From positions 1 through 64,000 of the forward strand of contig NZ_QDDR01000016.1 of NCBI RefSeq assembly GCF_003075525.1: 64,000 nt of DNA. Reading direction: 5' to 3'. The position numbers were made by a program, and so were the translations under genes. Below the pieces are notes generated by a model. That model did not search any database. It saw nothing but the letters and a program-made list of their open reading frames with translations, and was not told the DNA's origin. Positions within the stretch are counted from its first letter, which is position 1; each line of letters opens with the position of its first letter. The DNA comes from Pararhodobacter aggregans (GTDB taxonomy: Bacteria > Pseudomonadota > Alphaproteobacteria > Rhodobacterales > Rhodobacteraceae). This document shows, piece by piece, positions 26,705 through 35,669 of this stretch.

Positions 26705-27502
26705 ATGGCCGACGACCGCGTGCGCGTGACCCTCGACGACGGCATCGCCGAAGTCACCCTGACCCGCCCCGACAAGCTGAACGCCTTCGACATGGCGATG
26801 TTCGACGCGCTGGGCGCGGCGGGCGACCGGCTGGCCGGGGAACAGGGCCTGCGCGCCGTGGTGCTGAGCGGCGAGGGCCGGGCCTTCTGCGCCGGGATCG
26901 ACATCGCCACGCTGGGCAGTTTCGCGGCCAATCTCGACCGCCTGCGGCAGGAGATCGTCTCGCCCCCCGGCGGGCGGGCCGCGAACCGTTTCCAGCATCC
27001 CTGCACACTCTGGGCCGACCTGCCGGTCCCGGTCATCGCCGCCGTGCAGGGGGTCTGTTTCGGGGCCGGGATGCAGCTGGCGCTGGGGGCGGATATCCGC
27101 ATCGCCGCGCCCGACGCGCAGTTTTCCATCATGGAAAGCCGCTGGGGTCTGATCCCCGACATGGGGCTGACCAAGCTGCTGCCGCCCCTGATGCGCGCCG
27201 ATCAGGCGCTGGAGCTGATTCTCACCGCCCGGCAGGTCGACGCGGCCGAGGCGCAGGCGCTGGGGCTGGTCACGCGGCTGGCCGAGGATCCGCTCAAGGC
27301 CGCGCGCGACACCGCCCGCGCCATCGCCGCCCGCAGCCCCGAGGCCGCGCAGGGCGCCAAGGCGCTGGTGCGCGCCGCCTGGCCCGGCGGCGACGCACAT
27401 CTGGCGCTCGAGGCCCGGTTGCAGGCGGCGATCATCGGCTCGGAAAACCAGATGGAGGCGGTGATGGCCGGCATGCAGAAACGCGCGCCGACCTTCCGCT
27501 GA
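26705..27502 (+). CDS. Enoyl-CoA hydratase/isomerase family protein
   Basis: The protein has 265 residues and is a crotonase-fold enzyme acting on acyl-CoA. Oxyanion-hole segments are GEGRAFCAGIDI (about 57-68) and GVCFGAGMQLALGADIRIA (about 117-135). The Glu region is SIMESRWGLIPDMG. The second catalytic Glu of hydratases appears replaced by Asp, which is seen in isomerases of this family, so delta-isomerase activity is possible. CGGAGGAACCC precedes the ATG. No beta-oxidation neighbours are present. Confidence 0.85.
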   Translation: MADDRVRVTLDDGIAEVTLTRPDKLNAFDMAMFDALGAAGDRLAGEQGLRAVVLSGEGRAFCAGIDIATLGSFAANLDRLRQEIVSPPGGRAANRFQHPCTLWADLPVPVIAAVQGVCFGAGMQLALGADIRIAAPDAQFSIMESRWGLIPDMGLTKLLPPLMRADQALELILTARQVDAAEAQALGLVTRLAEDPLKAARDTARAIAARSPEAAQGAKALVRAAWPGGDAHLALEARLQAAIIGSENQMEAVMAGMQKRAPTFR

Positions 27503-27508
27503 CCCGGC

Positions 27509-28192
27509 TCAGCGCACCTTGAGGCCAAGCTGCCCCAACAGGTCGCCCGCCTGCGCCTTGGAGATCACCGCCCCCTTGAACCGGCTGGCGTCCGTGAGCC
27601 GGATGCCACCCAGATCCGCACCGCGAAGGTCCGCGCCCTCGAACCGGCAATCGGCGATATGGGCGTCCCTGAGCGAGGCGCCTGAGAACACCGCATCGCG
27701 GAAATCCGAGCCGCGCAGATCCGCCTCGGCGAAGGTCACGCCCTGAAGCTGGGCCTTGCGGAACGAGAAGTTCGGCATCAGCGCCAGCGTCAGGATCACC
27801 TCCTCGAAACTCACGTCCAGAGTCCGGGCGCCGGTGAAATCCGCCCCGGTCAGCTTGCAGCCGGTGAAGGCGACCGAGGACAGCGTGGCGGCCGAAAAGC
27901 TCGCGTTGCCCCAATCCCCGCCCTCGATCCGGCACTCGGTCAGGATCGCCCCGGCGAAACTGGCCGTCGCGCCCCGGCAGGCGACAAGGGCGACCCCGTC
28001 GAGCCGGGCGCCGGTGAACCGCGCGCCGGACAGCGTGCAGCGCTCGAACCGCCAGTCGGTGAGGTCGAGGTCGCTCAGATCCGCCCGCTCCAGCGCGCAG
28101 CCCCGCAGGACCACCGGCCCGCCCCCGCGCGCCAGGTGATCGAGGTCGTCCCGCGAGGGGGTGCTGTCTTCGAGTATCGTGTCAGCCGTCAT
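27509..28192 (-). CDS. Pentapeptide-repeat protein
   Basis: The protein has 227 residues with about 30 degenerate A(D/N)LXX repeats from residue 20 to 210 (VVLRGCALERADLSDLDLTD; GADFTGARTLDVSFEE; RFEGADLRGADLGGIRLTD). It should fold as a right-handed quadrilateral beta helix. Such proteins may mimic DNA (Qnr/MfpA) or serve other binding roles, and nothing here decides. The start at 28192 has GGAG 9 bases upstream; an ATG at 28207 is the alternative. Its end is 6 bases from the convergent crotonase stop. Confidence 0.85.
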   Translation of the reverse strand: MTADTILEDSTPSRDDLDHLARGGGPVVLRGCALERADLSDLDLTDWRFERCTLSGARFTGARLDGVALVACRGATASFAGAILTECRIEGGDWGNASFSAATLSSVAFTGCKLTGADFTGARTLDVSFEEVILTLALMPNFSFRKAQLQGVTFAEADLRGSDFRDAVFSGASLRDAHIADCRFEGADLRGADLGGIRLTDASRFKGAVISKAQAGDLLGQLGLKVR

Positions 28193-28487
28193 TGAGGCAC
28201 GCTCCATGCTGTCCCGGCCCACCGCAACACCCCGTGCCCATGGGCGGCGGGGCGGCAACGGGGCCTGAGGGGGTTCCAGGGGTCTCAGGCGACGCGCGCC
28301 CTCGTTCGGCCAGCGCAGGGCGGAGGCGGCGAACGGAGGGCCGGGCTAGCAGGCGGGCGGGTCCGTGGCAACCTCTGCCGACCGGGAATGCCCCCTTCGG
28401 CGTCATGCCTCTGTCACCAAGCCGGGGGTGTTCCGTTAGGGATCATCTGCTAGGGTGAAGGCCCCGATCCCAAGCCGGAGGAGCGTC
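28193..28487. other. 295-base divergent intergenic region
   Basis: It lies between the pentapeptide and GltB-like genes. It holds GC-rich sequence with no convincing ORF, repeat or operator. The AT-richer stretch 28430-28455 (GATCATCTGCTAGGGTG) may hold the plus-strand promoter. Confidence 0.4.
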
Positions 28488-30101
28488 ATGCTCTCGCAGA
28501 CCCTGCGCTATTCGACTTTTGCGCTGGTAATCGTCCTCACCGTCCTTTCGGCCGTCCTGCTGATCTGGTCCGCCTGGTTCGTGATCCCGCTGGTGATCTT
28601 CGCCCTGCTGACGGCGGTCGGGATCTATGACCAGATGCAGACGCAGCACGCGATCCTGCGCAATTATCCGGTGCTGGGCCATCTGCGCTATTTCTTCGAG
28701 ATGATTCGCCCCGAGATCCGGCAATACCTGCTGGAAGATGACGAGGCCGAGGTCCCCTTCTCGCGCGAGGATCGCAACATCGTCTATCAGCGCGCCAAGA
28801 ACGTCGAGGACAAGCGCCCCTTCGGCACCAAGCTGCAGGTCTATGGCGGGGGCTACATGTGGCTCACGCATTCGATCCGGCCGAAGAAGATCACCAACCA
28901 CGATTTCCGGGTCCGGGTCGGCGGGCCCGATTGCAGGCAGCCCTATGACCTGTCGATCTACAACATCTCGGCCATGTCCTTCGGTGCGCTGTCCGCCAAT
29001 GCGATCCTGGCGCTGAACAAGGGCGCGAAGTTGCAGGGCTTCGCCCATGACACCGGCGAGGGCGGGATCAGCCGTTATCACCGCGAGGGCGGCGGCGATC
29101 TGATCTACGAGATCGGCACCGGCTATTTCGGCTGCCGCGCCCCGGACGGCAGCTTCGACGCCGAGAAGTTCCGCGAGGTCGCTGCCGATCCCCAGATCAA
29201 GATGATCGAGATCAAGATGAGCCAGGGCGCCAAGCCCGGCCAGGGCGGTATCCTGCCCGCCGCCAAGATCACCGCCGAGATCGCCGAGGCCCGCGGCGTG
29301 CCGATGGGCGTCGATTGCCACTCGCCCGACGCGCATTCGGCCTTCTCGACCCCCATCGAGATGATGGACTTCATCGCCCGGCTGCGGGAACTGTCCGGCG
29401 GCAAGCCGGTGGGCTTCAAGCTCTGTGTCGGGCATCGGCGGGAATTCATGTGCATCGTCAAGGCGATGCTGAAGACCGGCGTGACGCCAGATTTCATCGT
29501 CGTCGACGGCAAGGAGGGCGGCACCGGCGCCGCGCCCCTGGAATTCGCCAACCATATGGGCATGCCGCTGGTCGAGGGGCTGACCTTCGTGCACAACGCG
29601 CTGCGGGGCGCGGGGCTCAGGGACCGGATCAAGATCGGCGCCTCGGGCAAGCTGATCCACGCCTTCGACATCGCCCGCGCGCTGGCCATGGGCGCCGACT
29701 GGGCCAATTCGGCCCGCGGCTTCATGTTCGCCATCGGCTGCATCCAGGCGCAGGCCTGCCACACCAATCATTGCCCCTCGGGCGTGGCGACGCAGGACAA
29801 GGCGCGGCAGCGGGCGCTGGTGGTCGATGACAAATCACAGCGGGTGGCCAATTTCCACCGCAACACGATGAAGGCGCTGGGCGACATGGCGGGGGCGGCG
29901 GGCCTGTCGCATCCGTCGGATTTCCTGCCCTGGCACCTGATGATGCGCAAAAACGAGCGCGACATGGTCACCGGGCAGGAGGTCTTTCCCTACATGCCCG
30001 AAGGCTTCCTGCTGCGCGAGGATGACGAGCGTTTCGGCTACATGGCCCGCTGGCGCCGGGCCAGCCCGGACAGTTTCGAGCCCTTCGACGAAGGAGTCTA
30101 G
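28488..30101 (+). CDS. FMN-binding glutamate synthase-like protein
   Basis: The protein has 537 residues. Two N-terminal hydrophobic segments (FALVIVLTVLSAVLLIWSAWF; VIPLVIFALLTAVGI) anchor it in the membrane. The rest is the central/FMN barrel of glutamate synthase (GEGGISRYHREGGGDLIYEI; MSQGAKPGQGGILPAAKI; DFIVVDGKEGGTGAAP). Cysteines of CIQAQACHTNHCPSG match the 3Fe-4S cluster of GltB. No glutaminase domain is present, so it is an oxidoreductase of unknown donor and acceptor. GGAGGAG precedes the ATG. Its stop shares CTAG with the convergent MarR gene. Confidence 0.85.
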   Translation: MLSQTLRYSTFALVIVLTVLSAVLLIWSAWFVIPLVIFALLTAVGIYDQMQTQHAILRNYPVLGHLRYFFEMIRPEIRQYLLEDDEAEVPFSREDRNIVYQRAKNVEDKRPFGTKLQVYGGGYMWLTHSIRPKKITNHDFRVRVGGPDCRQPYDLSIYNISAMSFGALSANAILALNKGAKLQGFAHDTGEGGISRYHREGGGDLIYEIGTGYFGCRAPDGSFDAEKFREVAADPQIKMIEIKMSQGAKPGQGGILPAAKITAEIAEARGVPMGVDCHSPDAHSAFSTPIEMMDFIARLRELSGGKPVGFKLCVGHRREFMCIVKAMLKTGVTPDFIVVDGKEGGTGAAPLEFANHMGMPLVEGLTFVHNALRGAGLRDRIKIGASGKLIHAFDIARALAMGADWANSARGFMFAIGCIQAQACHTNHCPSGVATQDKARQRALVVDDKSQRVANFHRNTMKALGDMAGAAGLSHPSDFLPWHLMMRKNERDMVTGQEVFPYMPEGFLLREDDERFGYMARWRRASPDSFEPFDEGV

Positions 30102-30547
30102 AAGGACTCGCCCGGCACCACGACCGCCTGCAACAAGGTTACCAGCCGCGCCCGGTCCTCGGGCGCGAGCGGCGCCAACAGCGCCTCGTTCACCCCCCTG
30201 GCCGAAGCCCGCCAAGCGGGCGCCGCCTGCCGGGCGGCCTCGGTGGCAAAGATCCGGTGACTGCGGCGCGAGGCAGGGTCAGCCTCGCGGGTGACGAGCC
30301 CCGACTCGGCCAGCGCGTCCAGGTGACGGCTGATCTTCCAGGCCGGCATGGCGAAGATCGCCCCCAGTTCGGCCTGGGTCATGCCCTCGGTTTCCAGCAC
30401 CGCCATCATCAGCGCGAATTGCCCCAGCGCCAGCCCATGCGGGGCGAGCGCCTGCTCCATCGAAGCCTCGAACCGTTGCGAGAGGCGCTGGACCAGCCAG
30501 CCGGCGCTGGCGTGACGGGTGGCTTTCGAGGCGGGCAGATCGTCCAT
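30098..30547 (-). CDS. MarR-family transcriptional regulator
   Basis: The protein has 149 residues. The winged helix spans about 35-100 (LGQFALMMAVLETEGMTQAELGAIFAMPAWKISRHLDALAESGLV then the READPASRRSHRI wing). It diverges from the cytochrome b561 gene and probably binds the AT-rich dyad between them. No Cys lies in the DNA-binding domain, so thiol sensing is not indicated. The start at 30547 is chosen over 30562; neither has a strong ribosome site. Confidence 0.82.
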   Translation of the reverse strand: MDDLPASKATRHASAGWLVQRLSQRFEASMEQALAPHGLALGQFALMMAVLETEGMTQAELGAIFAMPAWKISRHLDALAESGLVTREADPASRRSHRIFATEAARQAAPAWRASARGVNEALLAPLAPEDRARLVTLLQAVVVPGESF

Positions 30548-30576
30548 GCCCCCGGGTAGCATCGGTTCATCGCTTG

Positions 30577-30605
30577 AGCAATATTTGCAATTGCTACTGT
30601 TGCAA
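30577..30605. promoter_or_regulatory. Candidate MarR operator
   Basis: AGCAAT (30577-30582) and ATTGCT (30590-30595) form an inverted repeat with 7 bases between. TTGCAA recurs at 30585-30590 and 30600-30605, 15 bases apart. It is the only AT-rich stretch between the divergent MarR and cytochrome b561 genes. Confidence 0.55.
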
Positions 30606-30644
30606 AAGTTTGCGACACTGGGCCATCCCAACCCGGAGCCTGCC

Positions 30645-31178
30645 ATGTCCCCCCGTCCCGCCCGTTACCACCCCGCCCTCGTCACGCTGCACTGGCTGAT
30701 CGCCCTTCTGGTGATGCTGGCGCTGATCGCCGGCAGCCTCGTCATCTCGGACATGCCGAATACCGAGCCCGACAAGATCGATGCCCTGCGCATCCACGCG
30801 ATCATGGGGGTGAGCATCGGCGCCCTGATGCTGATCCGTCTGCTGGTCCGCTGGCGCACCGCCCATCCCGCCCCGGCCAGCACCGGCATCGCCCTGGCCG
30901 ACCGTCTGGCGCCGCTGGCGCATGGGGCGCTCTATGTGCTGGTGTTGCTGATGGCGGCCTCGGGCATCGCGCTGTCGGTGCAATCGGGGCTGGGCGAGGC
31001 GCTGTTCGGCACCGGCGCCCTGCCCGCCGATTTCCACGCCTTCACCCCGCGGCTGGTGCATGGGCTGATCGCCGATCTGCTGATCGCCCTGATCGTGCTG
31101 CATGTGGCGGCGGCGCTCTATCACGCGCTGGTCAGGCGCGACGGATTGCTCAGGCGCATGGGCTTCGGCGCAAGATGA
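30645..31178 (+). CDS. Cytochrome b561-type membrane haem protein
   Basis: The protein has 177 residues with four transmembrane segments (LHWLIALLVMLALIAGSLVI; HAIMGVSIGALMLIRLLV; GALYVLVLLMAASGIAL; HGLIADLLIALIVLHVAAALYHAL). Conserved His residues start with YHPALVTLHW and end with HVAAALYH for two b-haems. Bacterial CybB proteins pass electrons from quinol, for example to superoxide or periplasmic acceptors. GGAG lies upstream of 30645. The expression link to the divergent MarR gene is inferred. Confidence 0.88.
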   Translation: MSPRPARYHPALVTLHWLIALLVMLALIAGSLVISDMPNTEPDKIDALRIHAIMGVSIGALMLIRLLVRWRTAHPAPASTGIALADRLAPLAHGALYVLVLLMAASGIALSVQSGLGEALFGTGALPADFHAFTPRLVHGLIADLLIALIVLHVAAALYHALVRRDGLLRRMGFGAR

Positions 31179-31185
31179 GTGGGGG

Positions 31186-31245
31186 GCGAGGGGGCTGCCG
31201 CCCCCTCGCGCTCCCCTGCCCGGGAGGGGGCTTGCCCCCTCCCGG
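31186..31245. repeat. Two tandem GC hairpins after cytochrome b561
   Basis: GCGAGGGGGC (31186-31195) pairs with 31200-31209. CCGGGAGGGGG (31220-31230) pairs with 31235-31245. These closely spaced perfect stems resemble the intergenic hairpin elements common in Rhodobacterales genomes, and they lead into the GCGTATTTG motif at 31269. They could terminate the upstream gene. Confidence 0.65.
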
Positions 31246-31268
31246 ACCCTCCCCTGTCCCGGAAGATT

Positions 31269-31290
31269 GCGTATTTGGCGCAGAATGAAA
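31269..31290 (+). repeat. Intergenic GCGTATTTG...GCAGAATGAAA motif, copy 1
   Basis: A 22-base string matches a second copy at 36333-36354 at 20 positions, with only the central two bases swapped. It lies 41 bases before rimO in the same orientation. It may be a promoter (GTATTT/GAATGA) or a dispersed element. Confidence 0.65.
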
Positions 31291-31330
31291 GGGCTTTGCG
31301 GCGGACCCCGGCGGGCGTATATCGCCGCGC

Positions 31331-32707
31331 ATGAGCCAGAACCCTCCCAGCCTCCGCCCAGACCTCGCGCCCCGTGCGCTGATCCAGGACGCGCCCCGTG
31401 CGGGCCAGCCGACCATCGGCATGGTCAGCCTCGGCTGCCCCAAGGCGCTGGTCGACAGCGAACGGATCCTGACCCGCCTGCGCGCCGAGGGTTACGCCAT
31501 CAGCCCCGATTACGCCGGCGCCGATGCGGTGATCGTCAACACCTGCGGGTTCCTCGACAGCGCCAAGGCCGAGAGCCTGGAGGCGATCGGCGAGGCACTG
31601 CGCGAGAACGGGCGGGTCATCGTCACCGGCTGTCTGGGGGCCGAGCCCGAGTATATCACCGGCGCCCATCCCAAGGTCATGGCCGTGACCGGGCCGCATC
31701 AATACGAGCAGGTGCTGGACGCGGTGCATGGCGCGGTGCCGCCTTCGCCCGATCCCTTCATCGACCTCCTGCCCGCGACCGGGGTCAGGCTGACTCCGCG
31801 GCATTTCAGCTATCTGAAGATTTCCGAGGGCTGCAACCACAAGTGCAAGTTCTGCATCATCCCTGACATGCGCGGCCGTCTGGTCAGCCGCCCGGCGCAT
31901 GCGGTGATCCGCGAGGCCGAGAAGCTGGTCGAGGCGGGGGTGCGCGAGCTGCTGGTGATTTCGCAGGACACCTCGGCCTACGGCGTCGATCTGAAACATG
32001 CCGAGGCCAAGGGGCACCGGGCGCATATCACCGATCTGGCCCGCGATCTGGGCTCGCTCGGCGCCTGGGTGCGGCTGCATTACGTCTATCCCTATCCGCA
32101 TGTGCGCGACCTGATCCCGCTGATGGCCGAGGGGCTGGTGCTGCCTTATCTCGATATCCCCTTCCAGCACGCCCATCCCGAGGTGCTGAAGCGCATGGCC
32201 CGTCCGGCGGCGGCGGCGAAGACGCTGGACGAAATCGCCCGCTGGCGCGCCGATTGCCCGGAGATCGTGCTGCGCTCGACCTTCATCGTCGGCTATCCCG
32301 GCGAGACGGAAGAGGAATTCCAGACCCTGCTCGACTGGATGGACGAGGCGCAGCTCGACCGCGTCGGCTGCTTCCAATACGAGGATGTGGCGGGCGCCCG
32401 GTCGAACGCGCTGCCGGACCATGTGGCGCCCGAGCTGAAACAGGAGCGCTGGGAGCGCTTCATGGAAAAGGCGCAGGCGATTTCCGAGGCGAAGCTGGCG
32501 GCGAAAGTCGGCTCGGTGCAGGAGGTGATCGTCGACAGCGTCGATGACGAGGGCGCCACCTGCCGCACCAAGGCCGACGCGCCGGAGATCGACGGCAACC
32601 TGTTCATCGACGAGGATTTCGAGGGGCTGCAGCCGGGCGATATCGTAAAAGTGGAAGTCGAAGAGGCTTCCGACTACGATCTCTGGGGCAGATTGTTGGA
32701 AAAGTGA
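31331..32707 (+). CDS. rimO: Ribosomal protein S12 methylthiotransferase
   Basis: The protein has 458 residues and is a radical-SAM enzyme that methylthiolates an Asp of ribosomal protein S12. An N-terminal UPF0004 domain has Cys36, Cys72 and Cys101 for one 4Fe-4S cluster. The radical-SAM Cys triad is CNHKCKFC (Cys168, Cys172, Cys175). A C-terminal TRAM domain ends the protein ([36 protein letters not shown] split at its usual positions). The [12 protein letters not shown] motif separates RimO from MiaB. No strong ribosome site precedes the ATG. Confidence 0.95.
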   Translation: MSQNPPSLRPDLAPRALIQDAPRAGQPTIGMVSLGCPKALVDSERILTRLRAEGYAISPDYAGADAVIVNTCGFLDSAKAESLEAIGEALRENGRVIVTGCLGAEPEYITGAHPKVMAVTGPHQYEQVLDAVHGAVPPSPDPFIDLLPATGVRLTPRHFSYLKISEGCNHKCKFCIIPDMRGRLVSRPAHAVIREAEKLVEAGVRELLVISQDTSAYGVDLKHAEAKGHRAHITDLARDLGSLGAWVRLHYVYPYPHVRDLIPLMAEGLVLPYLDIPFQHAHPEVLKRMARPAAAAKTLDEIARWRADCPEIVLRSTFIVGYPGETEEEFQTLLDWMDEAQLDRVGCFQYEDVAGARSNALPDHVAPELKQERWERFMEKAQAISEAKLAAKVGSVQEVIVDSVDDEGATCRTKADAPEIDGNLFIDEDFEGLQPGDIVKVEVEEASDYDLWGRLLEK

Positions 32708-32713
32708 TAGCGG

Positions 32714-33565
32714 TCAGAGCCCGCGAAATGTCAGCCATTCGGCGATGAGCCGCGCCAGCTCGGCCGGTTTCTGGTGGCAGATCCAGTGATCGGCGCCGGG
32801 GAGGCGGCGGATAGTCAGGTCGGGGCAATAGGCGTCGAGCCCCTCCAAACAGACCGGCAGCAACGCGGTGTCGTCCTCGCCCCAGATCACCAGATGCGGG
32901 ACGGCGACGCGCCCGGCTTCGACCGGCATCGCCGGCAGGTCCAGCGGCTCGCCCGGGCGCGCCACCCGCAGGGGCGAGGCGCGATACCAGTTCAGCATGC
33001 CGGTCAGCACCCCGGGGCGGGACCATTCCGTGAGATAGGCGTCAAGAACCGGCCCGGTCAGCCAGGACATGTCCATCTTGGCCGCGAAAAGCCGCCTGAG
33101 CCCGGCGAAATCTTCGGCCGAGAGCCGCGCCTCGGCGCCCGGGTCGCGCAGATACTCGATATAGGCCGAGGCCTCGGCCTGCACCCCGCCCCGCGCCAGT
33201 TCGCGCTGGAAGGGGCCGGGATGCACCCCGTTCACCACGATCAGGGTCGAGACCAGCTCGGGCCGCCGCATCGCCAGCGCATAGCCGACCGCCGCGCCCC
33301 AGTCGTGGGCGACGACCGGGACGGGGGCGCCCAGATCCTCGATCAGCGCGGCGATATCGGCGACGAGGGGCTTGATGCGGTAGGACTCGACGCCCCCCGG
33401 CACCGGGCTTTGGCCATAGCCGCGCTGGTCGGGGGCGATGCAGTGGCGGTCCGGCAGATGCGCGGCGACGCCCGCCCAGGCGCCGCCGTATTCGGGGAAG
33501 CCGTGCAGCATCAGGACGGGCGGGGCCGAGGGATCGCCCCAGCGGTGCAGGTACAGGTCGGTCAT
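32714..33565 (-). CDS. Alpha/beta hydrolase, epoxide hydrolase-like
   Basis: The protein has 283 residues. The oxyanion motif is HGFPEYGGAW (21-30). The nucleophile elbow AHDWGA has Asp88, as in epoxide hydrolases and haloacid/haloalkane dehalogenases, rather than Ser. The acid lies in WGEDDTALL and the base in GADHWIC. A helical cap separates the two halves. Substrate is unknown; the Asp nucleophile argues against a plain esterase. It lies 31 bases downstream of the HEAT-like gene on the same strand and is convergent with rimO. Confidence 0.8.
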   Translation of the reverse strand: MTDLYLHRWGDPSAPPVLMLHGFPEYGGAWAGVAAHLPDRHCIAPDQRGYGQSPVPGGVESYRIKPLVADIAALIEDLGAPVPVVAHDWGAAVGYALAMRRPELVSTLIVVNGVHPGPFQRELARGGVQAEASAYIEYLRDPGAEARLSAEDFAGLRRLFAAKMDMSWLTGPVLDAYLTEWSRPGVLTGMLNWYRASPLRVARPGEPLDLPAMPVEAGRVAVPHLVIWGEDDTALLPVCLEGLDAYCPDLTIRRLPGADHWICHQKPAELARLIAEWLTFRGL

Positions 33566-33596
33566 GCGGGCAGCCTCGGGCCGCGGGCCGCGCCTG

Positions 33597-34538
33597 TCAA
33601 CGGGGGGTGAGGAACCAACCGGCGCGGGCGCGGACCCCGGCATTGCGGTCCTCTGCCAGCCGCAAGGCCACGGCCCGGGCCGCCTGTGGGTCGAGCACGC
33701 CATAGGCTTTCAGCATCTCGGCCGCGACCTTGCGCACCTGGCTGCTGCGGTCGGCGGCGCCCAGCGCCATGACCTCGGCCACATCCGGGGTGACGCTGAG
33801 CGGACGCCGCCCCGCCGCCGGGTGATCGCCCCGCCAGCGGGGCCCTTGCGGCGCGGTGTAGCTGACCTGCCCCCCGACCAGCCACCACAGCGCCGAGGCC
33901 CGGAGCGAGGGATGCGCGGCCTCGCGCAGCAGCATCGGCAGGGCGGTGTCGAAGGCGGGATCCCGCATCAGCCGCAGGAAAAGCTGGCGCACCGCCCGGC
34001 CCTGACCGGTCCGCAGCAGCTGGATCAGCGCCACGGGCGCCCGGTCCAGAAGCGCCCGCCAGAGCCGCCGCCCGGCGGGCGAGATCCGCCAGGCACGCTC
34101 CAGGCTCTCGGCCCTTGCCAGCGCCACCTCGGCCGCGACCACGGGCGGGATCGCGGGCAGATGCCGGGCAAGCTGCGTCTCGGCGAGGTGGCGGACCTCG
34201 GGCACCCAATCATCGAGCCGGGCGAGCAGCGCGGCAAGGTCGAGGGGATGCGCTGGCAGCGGCAGGCGCAGCAGGGCCGCGTCGCGGTGAAAGCCGTTCG
34301 GGGAATGGATCAGCAGCCAGGCGAGCGCCGGGTTGCGGGCCAGCAGCGCGCCCATCGGCACCGAGGGGTAGAGCGCCCCGGCCACGGCCCTGAGGCCTCG
34401 GGCCGTGGCGGGATAATCGGCCAGCGGCGCGGCGCGGGCCGCGGCCAGCAGCGCCGCCAGCGCGCCCTCGTCCACCGTTCCGGCGGCGAGCGAGGCGGCG
34501 AGGCGCGGGCTTTGGGCGGTGGGATCGGGCGGGATCAT
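33597..34538 (-). CDS. HEAT-repeat-like hypothetical protein
   Basis: The protein has 313 residues and is very rich in Ala, Leu and Arg, with repeating antiparallel helix pairs suggestive of HEAT/ARM folds (LAALLARLDDWVPEVRHLAE; LPMLLREAAHPSLRASALWW; AADRSSQVRKVAAEMLKAYG; LAEDRNAGVRARAGWFL). No catalytic residue pattern or signal peptide is visible. It may be a scaffold or protein-binding protein. No ribosome site is evident before the ATG, and no confident family name is given. Confidence 0.65.
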   Translation of the reverse strand: MIPPDPTAQSPRLAASLAAGTVDEGALAALLAAARAAPLADYPATARGLRAVAGALYPSVPMGALLARNPALAWLLIHSPNGFHRDAALLRLPLPAHPLDLAALLARLDDWVPEVRHLAETQLARHLPAIPPVVAAEVALARAESLERAWRISPAGRRLWRALLDRAPVALIQLLRTGQGRAVRQLFLRLMRDPAFDTALPMLLREAAHPSLRASALWWLVGGQVSYTAPQGPRWRGDHPAAGRRPLSVTPDVAEVMALGAADRSSQVRKVAAEMLKAYGVLDPQAARAVALRLAEDRNAGVRARAGWFLTPR

Positions 34539-34564
34539 GCGGCCACGTTAGCTGATCCGCCCGC

Positions 34565-34741
34565 TCAGCGCCGCACATTCGTTGCGGGCAGGCGGACGCA
34601 GAGGATGCGCGCGTCGATCCCGACCGTGGCGCCCGGCTGCGGGAAGACCGGGGCCAGGTAGCAGATCGGCGCGACGGCCGCTGCGGGCAGCGGCGAGAGG
34701 ATCGGCAGCAGCAGGGCGGACAGGAGGGACAGGCGGGTCAT
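34565..34741 (-). CDS. Small secreted hypothetical protein
   Basis: The protein has 58 residues. A signal peptide MTRLSLLSALLLPILSPLPAAA is followed by a 36-residue mature part with two Cys (VAPICYLAPVFPQPGATVGI; DARILCVRLPATNVRR) that could form one disulfide. GGAG stands 7 bases before the ATG at 34741, supporting a real gene. It diverges from the acetyltransferase gene. No family is recognised. Confidence 0.6.
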   Translation of the reverse strand: MTRLSLLSALLLPILSPLPAAAVAPICYLAPVFPQPGATVGIDARILCVRLPATNVRR

Positions 34742-34847
34742 GGCGAGGCTCCGGCAAGGGGTTGCGATCAGGGCGGCGATGGGATGAACCTGACAGGCCC
34801 TCGCCGCCCGCGCGGTTCCCGCGGGCACAACCCGACCGGAGCCCGCC

Positions 34848-35270
34848 ATGATCCGCCCCGCCACGCCCGACGATCTGGACCGCCTGCTGGCCATGGTCCA
34901 TGCGCTGGCCGCCCATCACGGTGACCCGGCCGCCTGCACCCGCGAAGCGCTGGAGCGGGACGTTTTCGGGCCCGGGGCCTTTCTGAGCGTGCTGATCGCC
35001 GAGGGCGGCTATACCGCGCTCTACCCCGTCGCGCAGCTGCATTGGGGCGTGAGGGGGATGGAGATGCATCACCTCTTCGTCGATCCCACCCGACGCAGCA
35101 GCGGGCTGGGCAAGGCGCTGGTCGAGGCGGCGATCGCGCAGACCCGGGCGCAGGGCGGGCGGTTCCTCGCGCTCGGCACCCATCCCGGCAACGACAAGGC
35201 GCGCGCCTTCTACACCGCGCTGGGGTTCGAGCCCTTCCACCCCGGCGCCCGGATGCGGGTCAAGTTCTGA
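34848..35270 (+). CDS. GNAT-family N-acetyltransferase
   Basis: The protein has 140 residues. It begins IRPATPDDLDRLLAMVHALA. The acetyl-CoA-binding motif A is HHLFVDPTRRSSGLGKALVEAA (R/QxxGxG/A form RSSGLG), and NDKARAFYTALGFEPF is motif B. It acetylates an unknown small molecule or protein amine. GGAG precedes the ATG. Confidence 0.88.
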   Translation: MIRPATPDDLDRLLAMVHALAAHHGDPAACTREALERDVFGPGAFLSVLIAEGGYTALYPVAQLHWGVRGMEMHHLFVDPTRRSSGLGKALVEAAIAQTRAQGGRFLALGTHPGNDKARAFYTALGFEPFHPGARMRVKF

Positions 35271-35322
35271 CTTGCACCCGGCGCCCGGAACGCCAAGATC
35301 GCCCCACCTGAAGGAGAACCCC

Positions 35323-35616
35323 ATGCCCAAAGCCTTTTGGGTCGCGCATGTCGATGTGGACGACCCCGAGATCTATGCCAAATACCGCGAGGCCAATGCC
35401 GAGCCCTTCGCCAGATATGGCGCGCGCTTCATCGTCCGGGGCGGGCCGCAGGTCCAGCGCGAGGGCCAGACCCGGGCGCGGACCGTGGTGATCGAATTCC
35501 CCGACCTCGCCGCCGCCACCGCCTGTTTCGACAGCCCCGAATATCAGGCGGCCAAGGCGATCCGCGATCCGATCTCTTCGGCCGATCTGGTCATCGTCGA
35601 GGGTTACGAGGGCTAG
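35323..35616 (+). CDS. DUF1330 family protein
   Basis: The protein has 97 residues and is the canonical short DUF1330 ([54 protein letters not shown]). It has a dimeric ferredoxin-like fold of unknown activity. AAGGAGAACCCC precedes the ATG. It is 53 bases upstream of hisB on the same strand and may be co-transcribed with it. Confidence 0.88.
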   Translation: MPKAFWVAHVDVDDPEIYAKYREANAEPFARYGARFIVRGGPQVQREGQTRARTVVIEFPDLAAATACFDSPEYQAAKAIRDPISSADLVIVEGYEG

Positions 35617-35669
35617 TCAAGCGCCCCGCCCCGCCCTATACCCGCGGCGTTCCCGCGACGGATAAGCAG

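Noticed and set aside
28192-28458. An 88-codon plus-strand ORF in the intergenic region
   Set aside because: It has no ribosome site and a Pro/Gly/Arg-rich random-looking translation. It overlaps the start of the pentapeptide gene.
31186-31245. CRISPR-like or IS-end repeats
   Set aside because: Only two different hairpins are present, with no regularly spaced identical repeats, no transposase and no target-site duplication.
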